DNA from: Methylomonas sp. ZR1
GTDB lineage: Bacteria; Pseudomonadota; Gammaproteobacteria; Methylococcales; Methylomonadaceae
Length of the DNA stretch: 64,000 nucleotides
Direction of reading: 5' to 3'
Assembly: GCF_013141865.1 (NCBI RefSeq)
Contig: NZ_RCST01000001.1
Coordinates: forward strand, 4,278,001-4,342,000
Under the pieces are notes generated by a model. It did no database searches. It saw only the letters and a list, made by a program, of their open reading frames with translations, and was not told where the DNA came from. Shown piece by piece: positions 9,828 through 18,486 of the stretch. The stretch's first letter is position 1; the number at the start of each line of letters is the position of its first letter. The translations under genes and the position numbers were made by a program.

Positions 9828-10577
9828 TTACAGCACGACTCGCAGCGGCGCGGGCTTTTTGGCTTCCCGCAATGCGGCTTGCTGTTTTTCGATCAATTGG
9901 TTGATGCCCAACTCAGCCAGCTCTAGCATGGCGTTTAATTCGTCTTTTCTAAAGGCATGGCCTTCCGCAGTGCCTTGCACTTCGATGAAGTGGCCGGCTT
10001 CGTTCATCACCACGTTCATATCGGTTTCGGCTTGGTGGTCTTCGGCATAGTCCAAGTCCAACACCGGCACGCCGTTATAAATGCCGACCGACACCGACGC
10101 GACCTGGCCGTGTAGCGGGTTTTTCTTGATCTTGTGGGTTTTTAACAGGTGTTCGATCGCAATCGACAGCGCGACAAAACCGCCGGTGATGGATGCGGTG
10201 CGAGTGCCGCCGTCGGCCTGGATCACATCGCAATCGATAGTGATGGTGTTTTCGCCGAGGGCTTTTAAGTCGATGGCGGCGCGCAAGGAACGGCCGATCA
10301 GACGTTGGATTTCCAAAGTACGGCCGCCTTGTTTGCCGCGACCGGCTTCGCGGTCCATTCGGCTGTGGGTGGAGCGCGGCAGCATGCCGTATTCAGCGGT
10401 AACCCAACCTTCGCCTTTACCTTTTAGAAAACGCGGGACGCTATTGTCGACGCTGGCGGTGCACAAAACCCGAGTATCGCCAAATTCCACTAACACTGAA
10501 CCTTCGGCGTGTTTGGTGTAATTGCAGGTAAAGCGTATTTCGCGCAGTTGATCGGGGTTGCGTCCGCTTGGTCTCAT
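9828..10577 (-). CDS. rph: Ribonuclease PH
   Basis: This is a phosphate-dependent 3'-5' exoribonuclease that trims tRNA 3' ends. It starts with the family signature [14 protein letters not shown] and includes [34 protein letters not shown] and [15 protein letters not shown]. The phosphorolytic core is therefore complete, unlike the truncated rph of some E. coli K-12 strains. An in-frame ATG two codons upstream (10583) is possible, but the family begins at the second Met. The C-terminal tail has a few extra charged residues. It is the first gene of an operon with rdgB and the kinase. Confidence 0.96.
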   Translation of the reverse strand: MRPSGRNPDQLREIRFTCNYTKHAEGSVLVEFGDTRVLCTASVDNSVPRFLKGKGEGWVTAEYGMLPRSTHSRMDREAGRGKQGGRTLEIQRLIGRSLRAAIDLKALGENTITIDCDVIQADGGTRTASITGGFVALSIAIEHLLKTHKIKKNPLHGQVASVSVGIYNGVPVLDLDYAEDHQAETDMNVVMNEAGHFIEVQGTAEGHAFRKDELNAMLELAELGINQLIEKQQAALREAKKPAPLRVVL

Positions 10578-10607
10578 ATTCATCTCGCTGGTATATAAAT
10601 TGCGGGC

Positions 10608-10636
10608 ATTATACTGGCTTTAGCGGGCGGATTTTT
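10608..10636 (-). promoter_or_regulatory. Candidate sigma70 promoter of the rph-rdgB operon
   Basis: On the minus strand a consensus -10 box (TATAAT, plus-strand 10608-10613) lies about 25 bp upstream of the first rph ATG. The -35 region falls at the end of the Ser/Thr kinase gene and is weak (AAAAAT-like). The position is right for an rph promoter. The assignment is from sequence only. Confidence 0.4.
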
Positions 10637-11540
10637 AACTATTGCCAGGCTTGAGAGCCTGCTGTAACTCCGCCACGCTTTGCGGTCTGTTCTCCGGAAA
10701 AACCGCCATGGCCCAATCGATCGCTTTGAGTAAATACTCCGGAAAATGCCGTTTATGCGCTTTCACAGCCGGCGCCAAATCGTCCTGTTTGATGCGGTCC
10801 GGCGAGGGCTGCGGGATTTTATAATCCAGACAGGCGCGCATGCTGGCGCCCACCGCATAAATGTCCGACCACGGCCCGAGATTGCCATTGTTATCGTATT
10901 GCTCGATAGGCGAATAACCATTGGTCAGCACCTTGGCGCGGTTACGTTGCGGGTCCAGCGTGATTTTGCGGATGGCCCCAAAATCCAGCAGCAAGGGGTC
11001 GTTTTCACTGCGGATCAGAATATTGGCGGGTTTGATGTCCAGATGCACCAGACCTTTTTGATGCACCGCTTCCACACCAGTCAGCAACAGCTTGAATACC
11101 GTCAGCAGGAAGGCTTCGTTAATCGGCAGGCTGCGTTTGTGCAGGATTTTGTCCAGCGTGATGCCATAGTCGTAAGTCATCACCATATACACGGTGTCGT
11201 TGGCCTGGAAGAAATTAATCACATCGACAATATTGTGATGCTTGAGCATCGCCAGTACTTTGGCTTCTTCAAAGAATAAGGAGCGGCCGCGCATGAACAG
11301 CGTCTTGGCCTCCTCATTATTGGGTACGACTAGGTTGTTCCAGGTGCGGTGCGCCAGTTTGCGCGGTAGATATTCTTTAATCGCCACCTGAATTTGATCG
11401 GCCAGTTGTCTGGCCAGATACACCGAGCTGAAGCCGCCGTGCGCCAATTCCCGCTCGATCATGTACTGATCTATAATGGTTCCCGATTGAAGGTAATTCC
11501 ATTCCTTGGGATAAGTTTCTGGATCGTAGTATTCGGCCAT
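10635..11540 (-). CDS. Serine/threonine protein kinase (Hanks type), soluble
   Basis: This is a eukaryotic-type kinase domain that fills nearly the whole 301-residue protein. The glycine loop is LAHGGFSSVYLA (about residue 33), the ATP-binding Lys is in VAIKEYLP, the catalytic loop is HLDIKPANILI (HLD in place of HRD), the Mg loop is LDFGAI, and an SPIEQYDNNG segment corresponds to APE. There is no membrane segment and no sensor domain after the kinase. The frame has an earlier ATG at 11546; I use the next Met (MAEYYDP). It is divergent from yicC across about 40 bp and upstream of rph on the same strand. The substrate is unknown. Confidence 0.88.
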   Translation of the reverse strand: MAEYYDPETYPKEWNYLQSGTIIDQYMIERELAHGGFSSVYLARQLADQIQVAIKEYLPRKLAHRTWNNLVVPNNEEAKTLFMRGRSLFFEEAKVLAMLKHHNIVDVINFFQANDTVYMVMTYDYGITLDKILHKRSLPINEAFLLTVFKLLLTGVEAVHQKGLVHLDIKPANILIRSENDPLLLDFGAIRKITLDPQRNRAKVLTNGYSPIEQYDNNGNLGPWSDIYAVGASMRACLDYKIPQPSPDRIKQDDLAPAVKAHKRHFPEYLLKAIDWAMAVFPENRPQSVAELQQALKPGNS

Positions 11541-11582
11541 GTGCAAGCTGCGCGGGTTAAGCGTAACGATTATAGGTGAAAA

Positions 11583-12446
11583 ATGATAAGAAGCATGACC
11601 GCTTTCGCGGACGGCGAAATAAGCGCCGACAATCTGACCATCCTTTGCGAATTACGTTCGGTCAACCATCGTTACAGCGATGTTAGCGTCAAGTTGCCGG
11701 AGCGACTGCGCTTTGTCGAAGCCGACGCCCGCCGCCTGATTGCCGATAAACTTAAGCGCGGCAAAATCGAATGCGCCTTGAGTTACAAAAAACAAGCCAG
11801 TGACAACAGCTTCAATATCAATCGGGAAATAGTCGAAAAACTGTTGTCCGCTACAGTCGGTATCGAAGCGTTGATGAACAACCCGCAGCCGTTTTCCGCG
11901 CTGGAGGTGTTGGCGTTTCCGGGGGTGCAACAAGAAACCGAAACCGACAAGGACGCGCTACGCGATAAAATCGTCCAGTTGCTGGACTCAACCCTGGACA
12001 AAATGCTGGAAACCCGCGCCCGCGAAGGTGCGCAACTGGCGCAACTTCTGGAAGACCGCTGTCAGAAGATTAATTTGCTGGTGGAAGCGGCTCACAAACG
12101 CATGCCGGATGTGCTGCATAACCTGCGTAGCAAGCTTACCAGCCGGGTGCTGGAAATGGTCGCCGAACCTAATTTTGATCGCTTGGAGCAGGAATTGGTG
12201 TTGCTGGCGCAAAAGCTTGACGTAGCCGAAGAGCTGGATCGCTTGGAAACCCATGTCGCCGAAGTACTGCGCACCCTAAAACAACCGGAACCCACCGGCC
12301 GCCGCCTGGATTTCTTAATGCAGGAAATGAACCGCGAAGCCAACACCCTGGGCTCCAAGTCCGCTGACCGGGAAATGACGCAGATTTCTATCGATTTAAA
12401 AGTGCTTATCGAACAGATGCGTGAGCAGATACAAAATATTGAATGA
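11583..12446 (+). CDS. yicC: YicC/YloC family endoribonuclease
   Basis: The protein is 287 aa and starts with the family signature MIRSMTAFA. It includes ELRSVNHRYSDVSVKLPERLR near residue 25 and the C-terminal domain (GRRLDFLMQEMNREANTLGSKS) typical of YicC. YicC proteins are endoribonucleases implicated in small-RNA turnover in E. coli. AGGTG lies just upstream of the ATG. It is divergent from the Ser/Thr kinase gene and stands alone on this strand. All usual conserved blocks are present. Confidence 0.95.
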   Translation: MIRSMTAFADGEISADNLTILCELRSVNHRYSDVSVKLPERLRFVEADARRLIADKLKRGKIECALSYKKQASDNSFNINREIVEKLLSATVGIEALMNNPQPFSALEVLAFPGVQQETETDKDALRDKIVQLLDSTLDKMLETRAREGAQLAQLLEDRCQKINLLVEAAHKRMPDVLHNLRSKLTSRVLEMVAEPNFDRLEQELVLLAQKLDVAEELDRLETHVAEVLRTLKQPEPTGRRLDFLMQEMNREANTLGSKSADREMTQISIDLKVLIEQMREQIQNIE

Positions 12447-12533
12447 AGTCTCAACCAATATAGGCGCTTAGACTTTTATCTTACTTCCCGTACCGCATAT
12501 ATTTTGTGATCCCTCTAATTTAAAGTTCAAACT

Positions 12534-12575
12534 GAGCTTGTCGGCGTTAGCGGCTCACTATTATCCGACAAGCTC
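12534..12575. terminator. Inverted repeat between yicC and the small secreted protein gene
   Basis: A perfect 11-bp inverted repeat (GAGCTTGTCGG at 12534-12544, CCGACAAGCTC at 12565-12575) has a 20-nt loop and lies between two convergent genes. It could end transcription from either side. No T-tract follows, so it may be a REP-like element instead. Confidence 0.4.
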
Positions 12576-12622
12576 AAGACCCGTAATAAAGCTAAACAAC
12601 ACTGATAGCGTAAATTAAAGCA

Positions 12623-13039
12623 CTACTTATCAGCGCGCTGACAAAACAATATTGCGTCTCGCCAATCCAAACCTTTTCCTGTGGCATTCTGGAAGCACTC
12701 TACTGTGTTTTTGGCATTATTGGTGCCGGCGCAGAGATTAATAATATTTTGCCAATCCCAACTGATACCCTTTCCCCAGTTCACTCGGCCGTCCAGTACG
12801 CTTAGAAAGCATGCGCCAGGCTCTGCGGGTTTAGTCGTTCCGGCACAGAGTTGCTTGACGTTTTTGGGCTCCCAATTCATATTTTTCTCGTCATTCCAGG
12901 GGATTTTGCCTTGCACCGAGTTAAAGCATTCTGATTCATGGTCGGAGGCTTGAACTGTCACAGGATTAAAAAACAATGCAATTGAGCCGATGGCAATTGA
13001 GGTGCGGATAAAACGGTAAATACTACTTGATGTTTTCAT
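12623..13039 (-). CDS. Small secreted protein with three Cys-pair repeats
   Basis: The protein is 138 aa with a clear signal peptide (hydrophobic IAIGSIALFF, cleavage probably after VQA). The mature part is three tandem units, each with a CF motif, a G-K/R-x-x-W turn and, about 30 residues later, a second Cys. The first two units end LCAGT and the third ends LFCQ. That gives six Cys as three pairs, suggesting one disulfide per unit in the periplasm or outside the cell. I do not recognise the family. The gene is isolated: yicC converges on it and about 250 bp of AT-rich DNA lie upstream. No function can be assigned. Confidence 0.75.
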   Translation of the reverse strand: MKTSSSIYRFIRTSIAIGSIALFFNPVTVQASDHESECFNSVQGKIPWNDEKNMNWEPKNVKQLCAGTTKPAEPGACFLSVLDGRVNWGKGISWDWQNIINLCAGTNNAKNTVECFQNATGKGLDWRDAILFCQRADK

Positions 13040-13290
13040 GAGTCAATCCCCACTAATTAATATTTATGTTTAATATAATTTAATCACTAAAAACTATATT
13101 TTTGGCTCGCTAATAAATTACTCGACTTTTAGAGTATTTAGTTACCAGCTTACGCTCACTCACTATTCCATAAAAAATAGGTTTGTCGAATATTTACAAA
13201 TCAACTGCAAATTTATAAAAACTCAATAAAAATAATGGGCAAAATAAATCCCTTCTATGGATTAACTCCTCGATTAATAATAACTAGAAT
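13040..13290. other. AT-rich intergenic region
   Basis: About 250 bp are markedly richer in A/T than the neighbours. They lie upstream of the small secreted protein gene and downstream of the FAD oxidoreductase. The region probably carries the promoter of the former. I see no distinct motif. Confidence 0.4.
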
Positions 13291-14550
13291 TTACAAGCTG
13301 TTTTTCTTCAGTGCATTGGACTGCCAAAACTGGGATATATCGTTATTCGAAAACCTGTCTATGGAAAATTCTGCAATATCAATAGACTTTGCCGTCACAT
13401 TGCCTTCAATAATTAAATCGGCAATGAGCTCTCCGAAAATTGGCGCATATTTCAAAGCCTGACCGGCGCCCAAGCAGTGGTACAAATTAGTCAATTGGGT
13501 GTCTTGGCCTAAGATAAACTTCAAATCCGGGGTAATATCGAAAAACGAATGATAGCCGCCGGCATAAACCGGCTTGCCGATTTTCGGGAAACGATTAATC
13601 ACTTTACCCAGATAATTGTCGAGCTGTTGATGGGTAACATTGAAACTCAGCGCGTCATAAAAAACGTTGGCGCCCTCCGGATTCATCACCGCTCTGCTAA
13701 ACGAGCGGGCAATATCCTTGCCGTTGCGGCTACGAGGTTGGTGCATGTGCAAAATGCTGCCGCGCCAGCGCCGAAAATAGGCTTGATTGACATAATCGGC
13801 AATGATGGGCATACCTTCGGGAATGTCATCGGCGCTCACTAAAAAATTGGCGGCATACACCGGTTCCAAAGCCACCGGGATACTTAAGCCGATACCGGCA
13901 AATAATTCCGCGCTCCAAGCCCCGGCGGCGTTGATCACATGTTCGGCAAATATTTTGCCCTGGCTAGTATTAATGGCGCTGATACCTTGCCCGGCACGTT
14001 CAAAGTCTATGACTTCGCAATGCTCCAGCACATCGATGCGGTTCTTTTTAGCCGCCGTTTGCATGGCATTTAATATCTGCGGCGAGTCCAACTGCAGAAC
14101 GTCCGGTTCGTAGTAATAAATTTCGTCCGGCACGGTTTTTAGGGCTTGGCGGCTCAGATCCATCACGTCGCGATGAGCAAGCATCGCAAAGCCTATGCCT
14201 TCCTGTTGCAGCATTTGCTCCAGCGCCGTCCAACTTTCGGCACGGCTGTCGGGGGTATTTTCTGCAATCCAGATAGCGCCCGGTTGCTCGTAGGGGATGT
14301 TGACGCCCCAAAGAGGTTTGAGATTTTTCCAATATTGGGTGGCCATTTTAGCCATCCTGGCCGCCATCGGCGACGCATTGGCGGAGCGGACGATGGCGCT
14401 ATGCCGGGAGCTAAGACCGGCACCCAAAACTTTTTTCTCGATAATGGCGACTTTATGTCTGTTATTGCCCAGCCGGCGTTGTACCGAAAAAGCGCATGCC
14501 GCGCCGAGGCAGCCACCACCAATCACCACGGTATGATAGAGCTTATTCAT
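13291..14550 (-). CDS. FAD-dependent oxidoreductase (DAO/glycine oxidase family)
   Basis: The family is flavin amine or sarcosine/D-amino-acid oxidase-like and oxidises an amine or hydroxy acid substrate. The N-terminus has the dinucleotide-binding fold (VVIGGGCLGAACAFSVQRR), followed by the FAD-contacting segment VLGAGLSSRHSAIVR. The C-terminal FAD contact is YHCLGAGQALKYAPIFGELIADLI. At about 419 aa it matches the family. I start at 14550 because GGAG precedes that ATG at good spacing; the frame runs to 14583. The SDR gene lies 46 bp upstream on the same strand, so the two may form a short oxidoreductase operon. The substrate is unknown. Confidence 0.85.
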   Translation of the reverse strand: MNKLYHTVVIGGGCLGAACAFSVQRRLGNNRHKVAIIEKKVLGAGLSSRHSAIVRSANASPMAARMAKMATQYWKNLKPLWGVNIPYEQPGAIWIAENTPDSRAESWTALEQMLQQEGIGFAMLAHRDVMDLSRQALKTVPDEIYYYEPDVLQLDSPQILNAMQTAAKKNRIDVLEHCEVIDFERAGQGISAINTSQGKIFAEHVINAAGAWSAELFAGIGLSIPVALEPVYAANFLVSADDIPEGMPIIADYVNQAYFRRWRGSILHMHQPRSRNGKDIARSFSRAVMNPEGANVFYDALSFNVTHQQLDNYLGKVINRFPKIGKPVYAGGYHSFFDITPDLKFILGQDTQLTNLYHCLGAGQALKYAPIFGELIADLIIEGNVTAKSIDIAEFSIDRFSNNDISQFWQSNALKKNSL

Positions 14551-14596
14551 CAAGTCTCCGCGCAGCCTGGCGCTGCAAAGCAATTTTCAGCGGCTA

Positions 14597-15277
14597 TCAA
14601 GTCTTGATAGCAGACATTCCCCCATCGACATGCATGACTTGCCCGGTAATCCAGGCGGCATTTTCGGACAGTAAAAACCAGGCCATCTGGGCAATATCCT
14701 CCGCTGCACCCAGACGTTTCAGCGGGTGTCGCGCCGCAGCAGCCTGCTTTTTGCTGTCTTCGCGCAAGAGACTTTCCGCTAACGGCGTGTCGGTCAATGA
14801 CGGCGCAATTGCGTTTACTCGGATTTTTGGCGCCCATTCCGCCGCCAAGGCACGGGTCAAACCCTCTATCGCGCCCTTGGATGCCGAGACCGTGGCATGG
14901 AAAGGAAACCCGGTTTGCACGGCCACCGTGCTGAACAGCACGACCGAAGCACCCTCCGCCGCTTGCAGATTGCGCTGATAGTGCTGCAAGCAGCGCACGG
15001 CGCCGATCAAGTTAAGTTGAAAATCCGCGATAAATTCCTCGGGCTTGATCCTGACGAAAGGCTTTAAGTTGATACTGCCGGGGCAATACACCAAGCCTTG
15101 CAAGGGTTCATCAATGGTCGGCAATGCGTCGCTTGCTACATCGCAACTAAAATGTTTGAACACGTTCGGCACCGCAGCAGAACGGCTTAACGAGTAAATT
15201 TGACAGTGCGGCTGAGCCAAACCCGCAAGTGCGGCACCAATCCCGCTACTGGCTCCTACAATCAAAACATTACCCAT
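14597..15277 (-). CDS. Short-chain dehydrogenase/reductase-like protein lacking the catalytic Tyr
   Basis: The Rossmann fold has the cofactor motif VGASSGIGAAL at the N-terminus and the C-terminal pattern of classical SDRs (AEDIAQMAWFLLSENAAWITGQVMHVDGG). The active-site Ser is present (VVLFSTVAVQ). The YxxxK motif reads VSASK (in HATVSASKGAIEG), so Tyr is replaced by Val while Lys is kept. The NNAG motif is also replaced (CPGS). Such proteins may bind NAD(P) without ordinary SDR chemistry. AGAGGA lies upstream of the ATG at 15277; the longer frame to 15382 has no such signal. It probably shares an operon with the FAD oxidoreductase. Confidence 0.85.
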   Translation of the reverse strand: MGNVLIVGASSGIGAALAGLAQPHCQIYSLSRSAAVPNVFKHFSCDVASDALPTIDEPLQGLVYCPGSINLKPFVRIKPEEFIADFQLNLIGAVRCLQHYQRNLQAAEGASVVLFSTVAVQTGFPFHATVSASKGAIEGLTRALAAEWAPKIRVNAIAPSLTDTPLAESLLREDSKKQAAAARHPLKRLGAAEDIAQMAWFLLSENAAWITGQVMHVDGGMSAIKT

Positions 15278-15490
15278 GTTGTCCTCTGTCAGCCGATCAA
15301 TCCAAACAAAATCTGTCGTTTGCGGTGGGGGTGCTAATGATTTCTTCTTGTATGCGCCGTAACAGACTGAGTTTTGCACCACTAGCCCCCCGTGATCTGA
15401 AGGCTACCTTAGAGATGCAGTTAGTCAATGCACTACGCACGGCTAAGCTGGACGGGATAAACTAGTATTTTTACGTGACGAGATTTGCGG

Positions 15491-16117
15491 ATGAATCCAG
15501 GCCGATTTGGCATCTTTAGCGGCATCGCGGCACCGGTCATTTGGCTAGCGCTGATTGGTTTGGCGGGTGCCATGCGCCCGGAGTTCAGCCACAGCTATCA
15601 GTACATCAGCGAATTGGGCGAACGCGGCAGTATTACGGAAATACCGATGCGCTACATCGGCTTCGGGTTCGCCGGTTTTTTGTATGTGTGCTTTGCATTC
15701 GTCGTCCCGACCACTTTGCGCGAAGGTTGGCGGTCGGCGCTGCTCGCCACGCTGATTGGTCTGGACGGAATTGGGCGGATTGGGGCCGGCGTATTCGCCT
15801 GCGACCCCGGCTGCGATGGCTTGTCGTCCAGCCAGGAATTACATCGGCTGTTTGCGATGACCGGGTTTTCCGCGGCTATTCTGGCAACGCTTGTTTGCGG
15901 TGTGGTATTCCGACGCCATGCGTGGCTGGGCATACTTAGCGCTTACTCGATTGGTAGCGGCTTGCTGGCGACGACTTTGCTGCTGCTGATGACTTGGGAG
16001 GCCAATCCTATCCAAACCCCCGGCCTGTTCGAACACTGGGCAACCGGCGTGCTTTCCATCTGGACGCTGGTGCTTGCGGTGCGTTTACAGCAAACGTCGG
16101 CTGTGACGGATGAATAA
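15491..16117 (+). CDS. DUF998 family multi-pass membrane protein
   Basis: This 208-aa protein has about six hydrophobic helices and the DUF998 N-terminal pattern (GIFSGIAAPVIWLALIGLAG, then YQYISELGERGS). The family is found in the inner membrane and has no settled function. A TTG two codons earlier (15485) is in frame, but the ATG at 15491 is the more likely start. It is divergent from the SDR gene and followed by another small membrane protein after about 170 bp. Confidence 0.8.
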   Translation: MNPGRFGIFSGIAAPVIWLALIGLAGAMRPEFSHSYQYISELGERGSITEIPMRYIGFGFAGFLYVCFAFVVPTTLREGWRSALLATLIGLDGIGRIGAGVFACDPGCDGLSSSQELHRLFAMTGFSAAILATLVCGVVFRRHAWLGILSAYSIGSGLLATTLLLLMTWEANPIQTPGLFEHWATGVLSIWTLVLAVRLQQTSAVTDE

Positions 16118-16284
16118 TGTTCTTGCTAAAAACTTTAGTTATTGCCCTGCCCTTGATAACGACACTCCGGCACAGGCGATTGTCCAGTTAGCAGTGGAGT
16201 GAGATTTAAAGGTTCGTTTGATGGCAGGAACTTTCCAGGATTTCAACTACTGAAATTTCAACAGCAAAACCGCGGGAGAATAAT

Positions 16285-16671
16285 GTGATCAGTGCCGTAT
16301 ATGCCGCTTTGGCGGCCTTGCTAATAGCCGGGTTGTCACAGAGAGTTATCAAATTGCGCCGGGCAAAAAAAGTGATTTTCGGCGATGGCGGCGAGACCGA
16401 TTTGCAAATCGCCATCCGCGCCCAAGGCAACGCTACGGAATACATACCGATATTGTTGATTTTATTGGCGCTGCTGGAATTAAGCGGCGGACATGCCGCG
16501 CTGCTGCATATCGGCGGTTTTGCGATCATCCTGGGTCGAATAGTCCACGCCCGGGGCTTGCTGCGCGCGAATCTGGATCAACGAGTGCTTGGCATGCAAA
16601 TCACTATTTTCACCCTGATAGGCCTAGCCGTCGCTAATTTGGGCTACGCCGCTTATGCCGCATTCGGTTAG
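16285..16671 (+). CDS. MAPEG family membrane protein
   Basis: The protein is 128 aa with four predicted helices. It carries the MAPEG signature IRAQGNATEYIP (R-x-Q-x-N-x-x-E-Y) near residue 48. The family includes microsomal glutathione S-transferases, which form membrane trimers and may conjugate glutathione to lipophilic compounds. Bacterial members are mostly uncharacterised. The GTG start has GGGAG 6-7 bp upstream. No operon partner is evident. Confidence 0.85.
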   Translation: MISAVYAALAALLIAGLSQRVIKLRRAKKVIFGDGGETDLQIAIRAQGNATEYIPILLILLALLELSGGHAALLHIGGFAIILGRIVHARGLLRANLDQRVLGMQITIFTLIGLAVANLGYAAYAAFG

Positions 16672-16710
16672 CTGATGCTTGGGCAATAATCTGCGGAATG
16701 GCTGGATAGC

Positions 16711-17142
16711 TTAAGGCCGTTTGAGCAGGGCTAAAATGCCCGTTGCCAAGATGATTTCTCTAAGAAAACACAAAAGACCGGCTATTAGCGCCATCATTGA
16801 TGCCACAAACAAAAGAGAGACGGCATCCGAGAGATCGATGGCCAATTCCACGCCAACAAACATGACGACGATGGACAGGCAAACCAGCAAGGCGCAGCTG
16901 GTGCACAGGATGATGGACCATTGGTTCCAACGTGCCCGCCGCGTCAAGATTTGCAATTCCGGATGATGTTGCTCGGCTTGCGCGCCATCAAGCTCACTGA
17001 GCAAACGAAACCGGTCCACGGTGCGTCCCAGGCGGTTGGTCAATACCGCCAAAATACCGGCAACGCCGGACAGCAGAAAAACCGGAGCGACCGCTTGTTG
17101 AATCACATGAGCAACTGTCGGTATGTTGGCTATGGCATCCAT
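16711..17142 (-). CDS. DUF2721 family membrane protein
   Basis: The protein is about 143 aa with three hydrophobic helices. The first, plus its loop (APVFLLSGVAGILAVLTNRL, then GRTVDRFRLL), fits DUF2721, a bacterial inner-membrane family of unknown role. The frame continues to 17226. I start at MDAIANIPTVAHVIQQ because the family begins there and the upstream residues do not resemble it. It is convergent with the MAPEG gene. Confidence 0.75.
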   Translation of the reverse strand: MDAIANIPTVAHVIQQAVAPVFLLSGVAGILAVLTNRLGRTVDRFRLLSELDGAQAEQHHPELQILTRRARWNQWSIILCTSCALLVCLSIVVMFVGVELAIDLSDAVSLLFVASMMALIAGLLCFLREIILATGILALLKRP

Positions 17143-17364
17143 AATGACTATCCGCAAAATTAAAATTAACGTATTTATCCATCCAAGCTTTAAATGCCCC
17201 GGATTCCTGATTCCCGCGACATTCAAAGGCCGGGTTTAATCGGACAAGTTAAACTCGCACCTTGCCCACTGTCGAAAAATTTTACAATGAGTGTTGCATT
17301 TAATGTGTGTCCGGTTAAAGTGACCGATCCGATAAATTCGACCGCCAACCTCACGGAGTAACGT

Positions 17365-18438
17365 GTGTTTCCCGTTAAGTCATGCAAATTTGCCCTGCTC
17401 GGGCTTATCCTCAGCCAGCTGCTTTGCTCGCCCACATTGGCCGCCCCGGTCTCGCCGATGTACCGGCCTTCCTCGGCGCTGACCGGCCAAGATCTGGCCG
17501 TCATCGTCAACGACGCCGATCCCTTGAGCGTACAAATTGCCGAGTATTACCAAAAGCAGCGGCAAATCCCAGCCGAGCAGATGATACATGTGCGTTTTGC
17601 ACCGAATCAGGCCGTGTTGTCCAAACAACAATTTGAGCAAGTGAAGCAGGAAGTCGATCAAAAAACGCCGGCACATGTGCAGGCCTACGCGCTGACCTGG
17701 CTGCAACCGTTTCGCGTCGATTGCATGTCCATCACCACAGCCTTCGCAGCGGGTTTTAGCGAATCCTTTTGTGCCAAAGGCTGCGTACAAACCCATAACA
17801 GCCCTTATTTCACCTCCGAAACCGATAAACCGTTTAAAACCCACGGCTGGCGGCCCACCATGGCCGTGGCCGGCAAGACCTTCGCGGAAGCGAAAAAACT
17901 GATCGATACCGGTGTCGCCTCGGATTATTCGCATCCGCAAGGCTCAGCATACTTGTTAAAAACCTCGGACCAGGCGCGCAGTTCTCGAGCGGTAATGTTT
18001 CCGAAAGTGGCCGAATCACTGGCCAGTTTTTGGCCTGTGCATTATCTGGAGCAAGAGTATATTGAGGGACGACAGGATGTGATGTTTTATTTCACCGGAC
18101 TGACCAAAGTGCCGCATCTGGCGGATAACCGCTATTTACCGGGCGCTGTTGCCGACCATCTCACGTCCACGGGCGGCGTGATGTCGGGCAGCGACCAGAT
18201 GAACATCACCGAATGGCTGCGTGCCGGCGCTACCGCCAGTTATGGCGCGGTGGTGGAACCCTGTAATTTCCCGGCCAAGTTTCCCAATCCGGGCGTATTG
18301 ATGTATTTCTACTTGCGCGGCAGCACTGTGATTGAAGCTTACTGGAAAAGCGTCGCCCAACCCGGCCAGGGGATTTTTGTCGGCGAACCGCTGGCTAAAC
18401 CGTTTGCTTATCAACCGCGCCAAACGCCGGCGCCTTAG
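17365..18438 (+). CDS. TIGR03790 family secreted protein
   Basis: The protein is 357 aa with a signal peptide (LLGLILSQLLCSPTLA, cleaved near residue 27). The mature part begins with the family pattern SALTGQDLAVIVNDADPLS and IAEYYQKQRQIPAEQ, and contains GGVMSGSDQMNITEWLRAGATASYG. TIGR03790 proteins are exported and have no known activity. The GTG start has GGAG at good spacing. The gene appears monocistronic and converges on the diguanylate cyclase gene. Confidence 0.85.
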   Translation: MFPVKSCKFALLGLILSQLLCSPTLAAPVSPMYRPSSALTGQDLAVIVNDADPLSVQIAEYYQKQRQIPAEQMIHVRFAPNQAVLSKQQFEQVKQEVDQKTPAHVQAYALTWLQPFRVDCMSITTAFAAGFSESFCAKGCVQTHNSPYFTSETDKPFKTHGWRPTMAVAGKTFAEAKKLIDTGVASDYSHPQGSAYLLKTSDQARSSRAVMFPKVAESLASFWPVHYLEQEYIEGRQDVMFYFTGLTKVPHLADNRYLPGAVADHLTSTGGVMSGSDQMNITEWLRAGATASYGAVVEPCNFPAKFPNPGVLMYFYLRGSTVIEAYWKSVAQPGQGIFVGEPLAKPFAYQPRQTPAP

Positions 18439-18486
18439 TAGGCATCCATAAAAACCCTTTCCCCCTAGAAGGTGGGATTTTAGCAG

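Noticed and set aside
15485..15490. TTG start of the DUF998 gene
   Set aside because: An ATG two codons later is the better start, and the two extra residues carry no family pattern.
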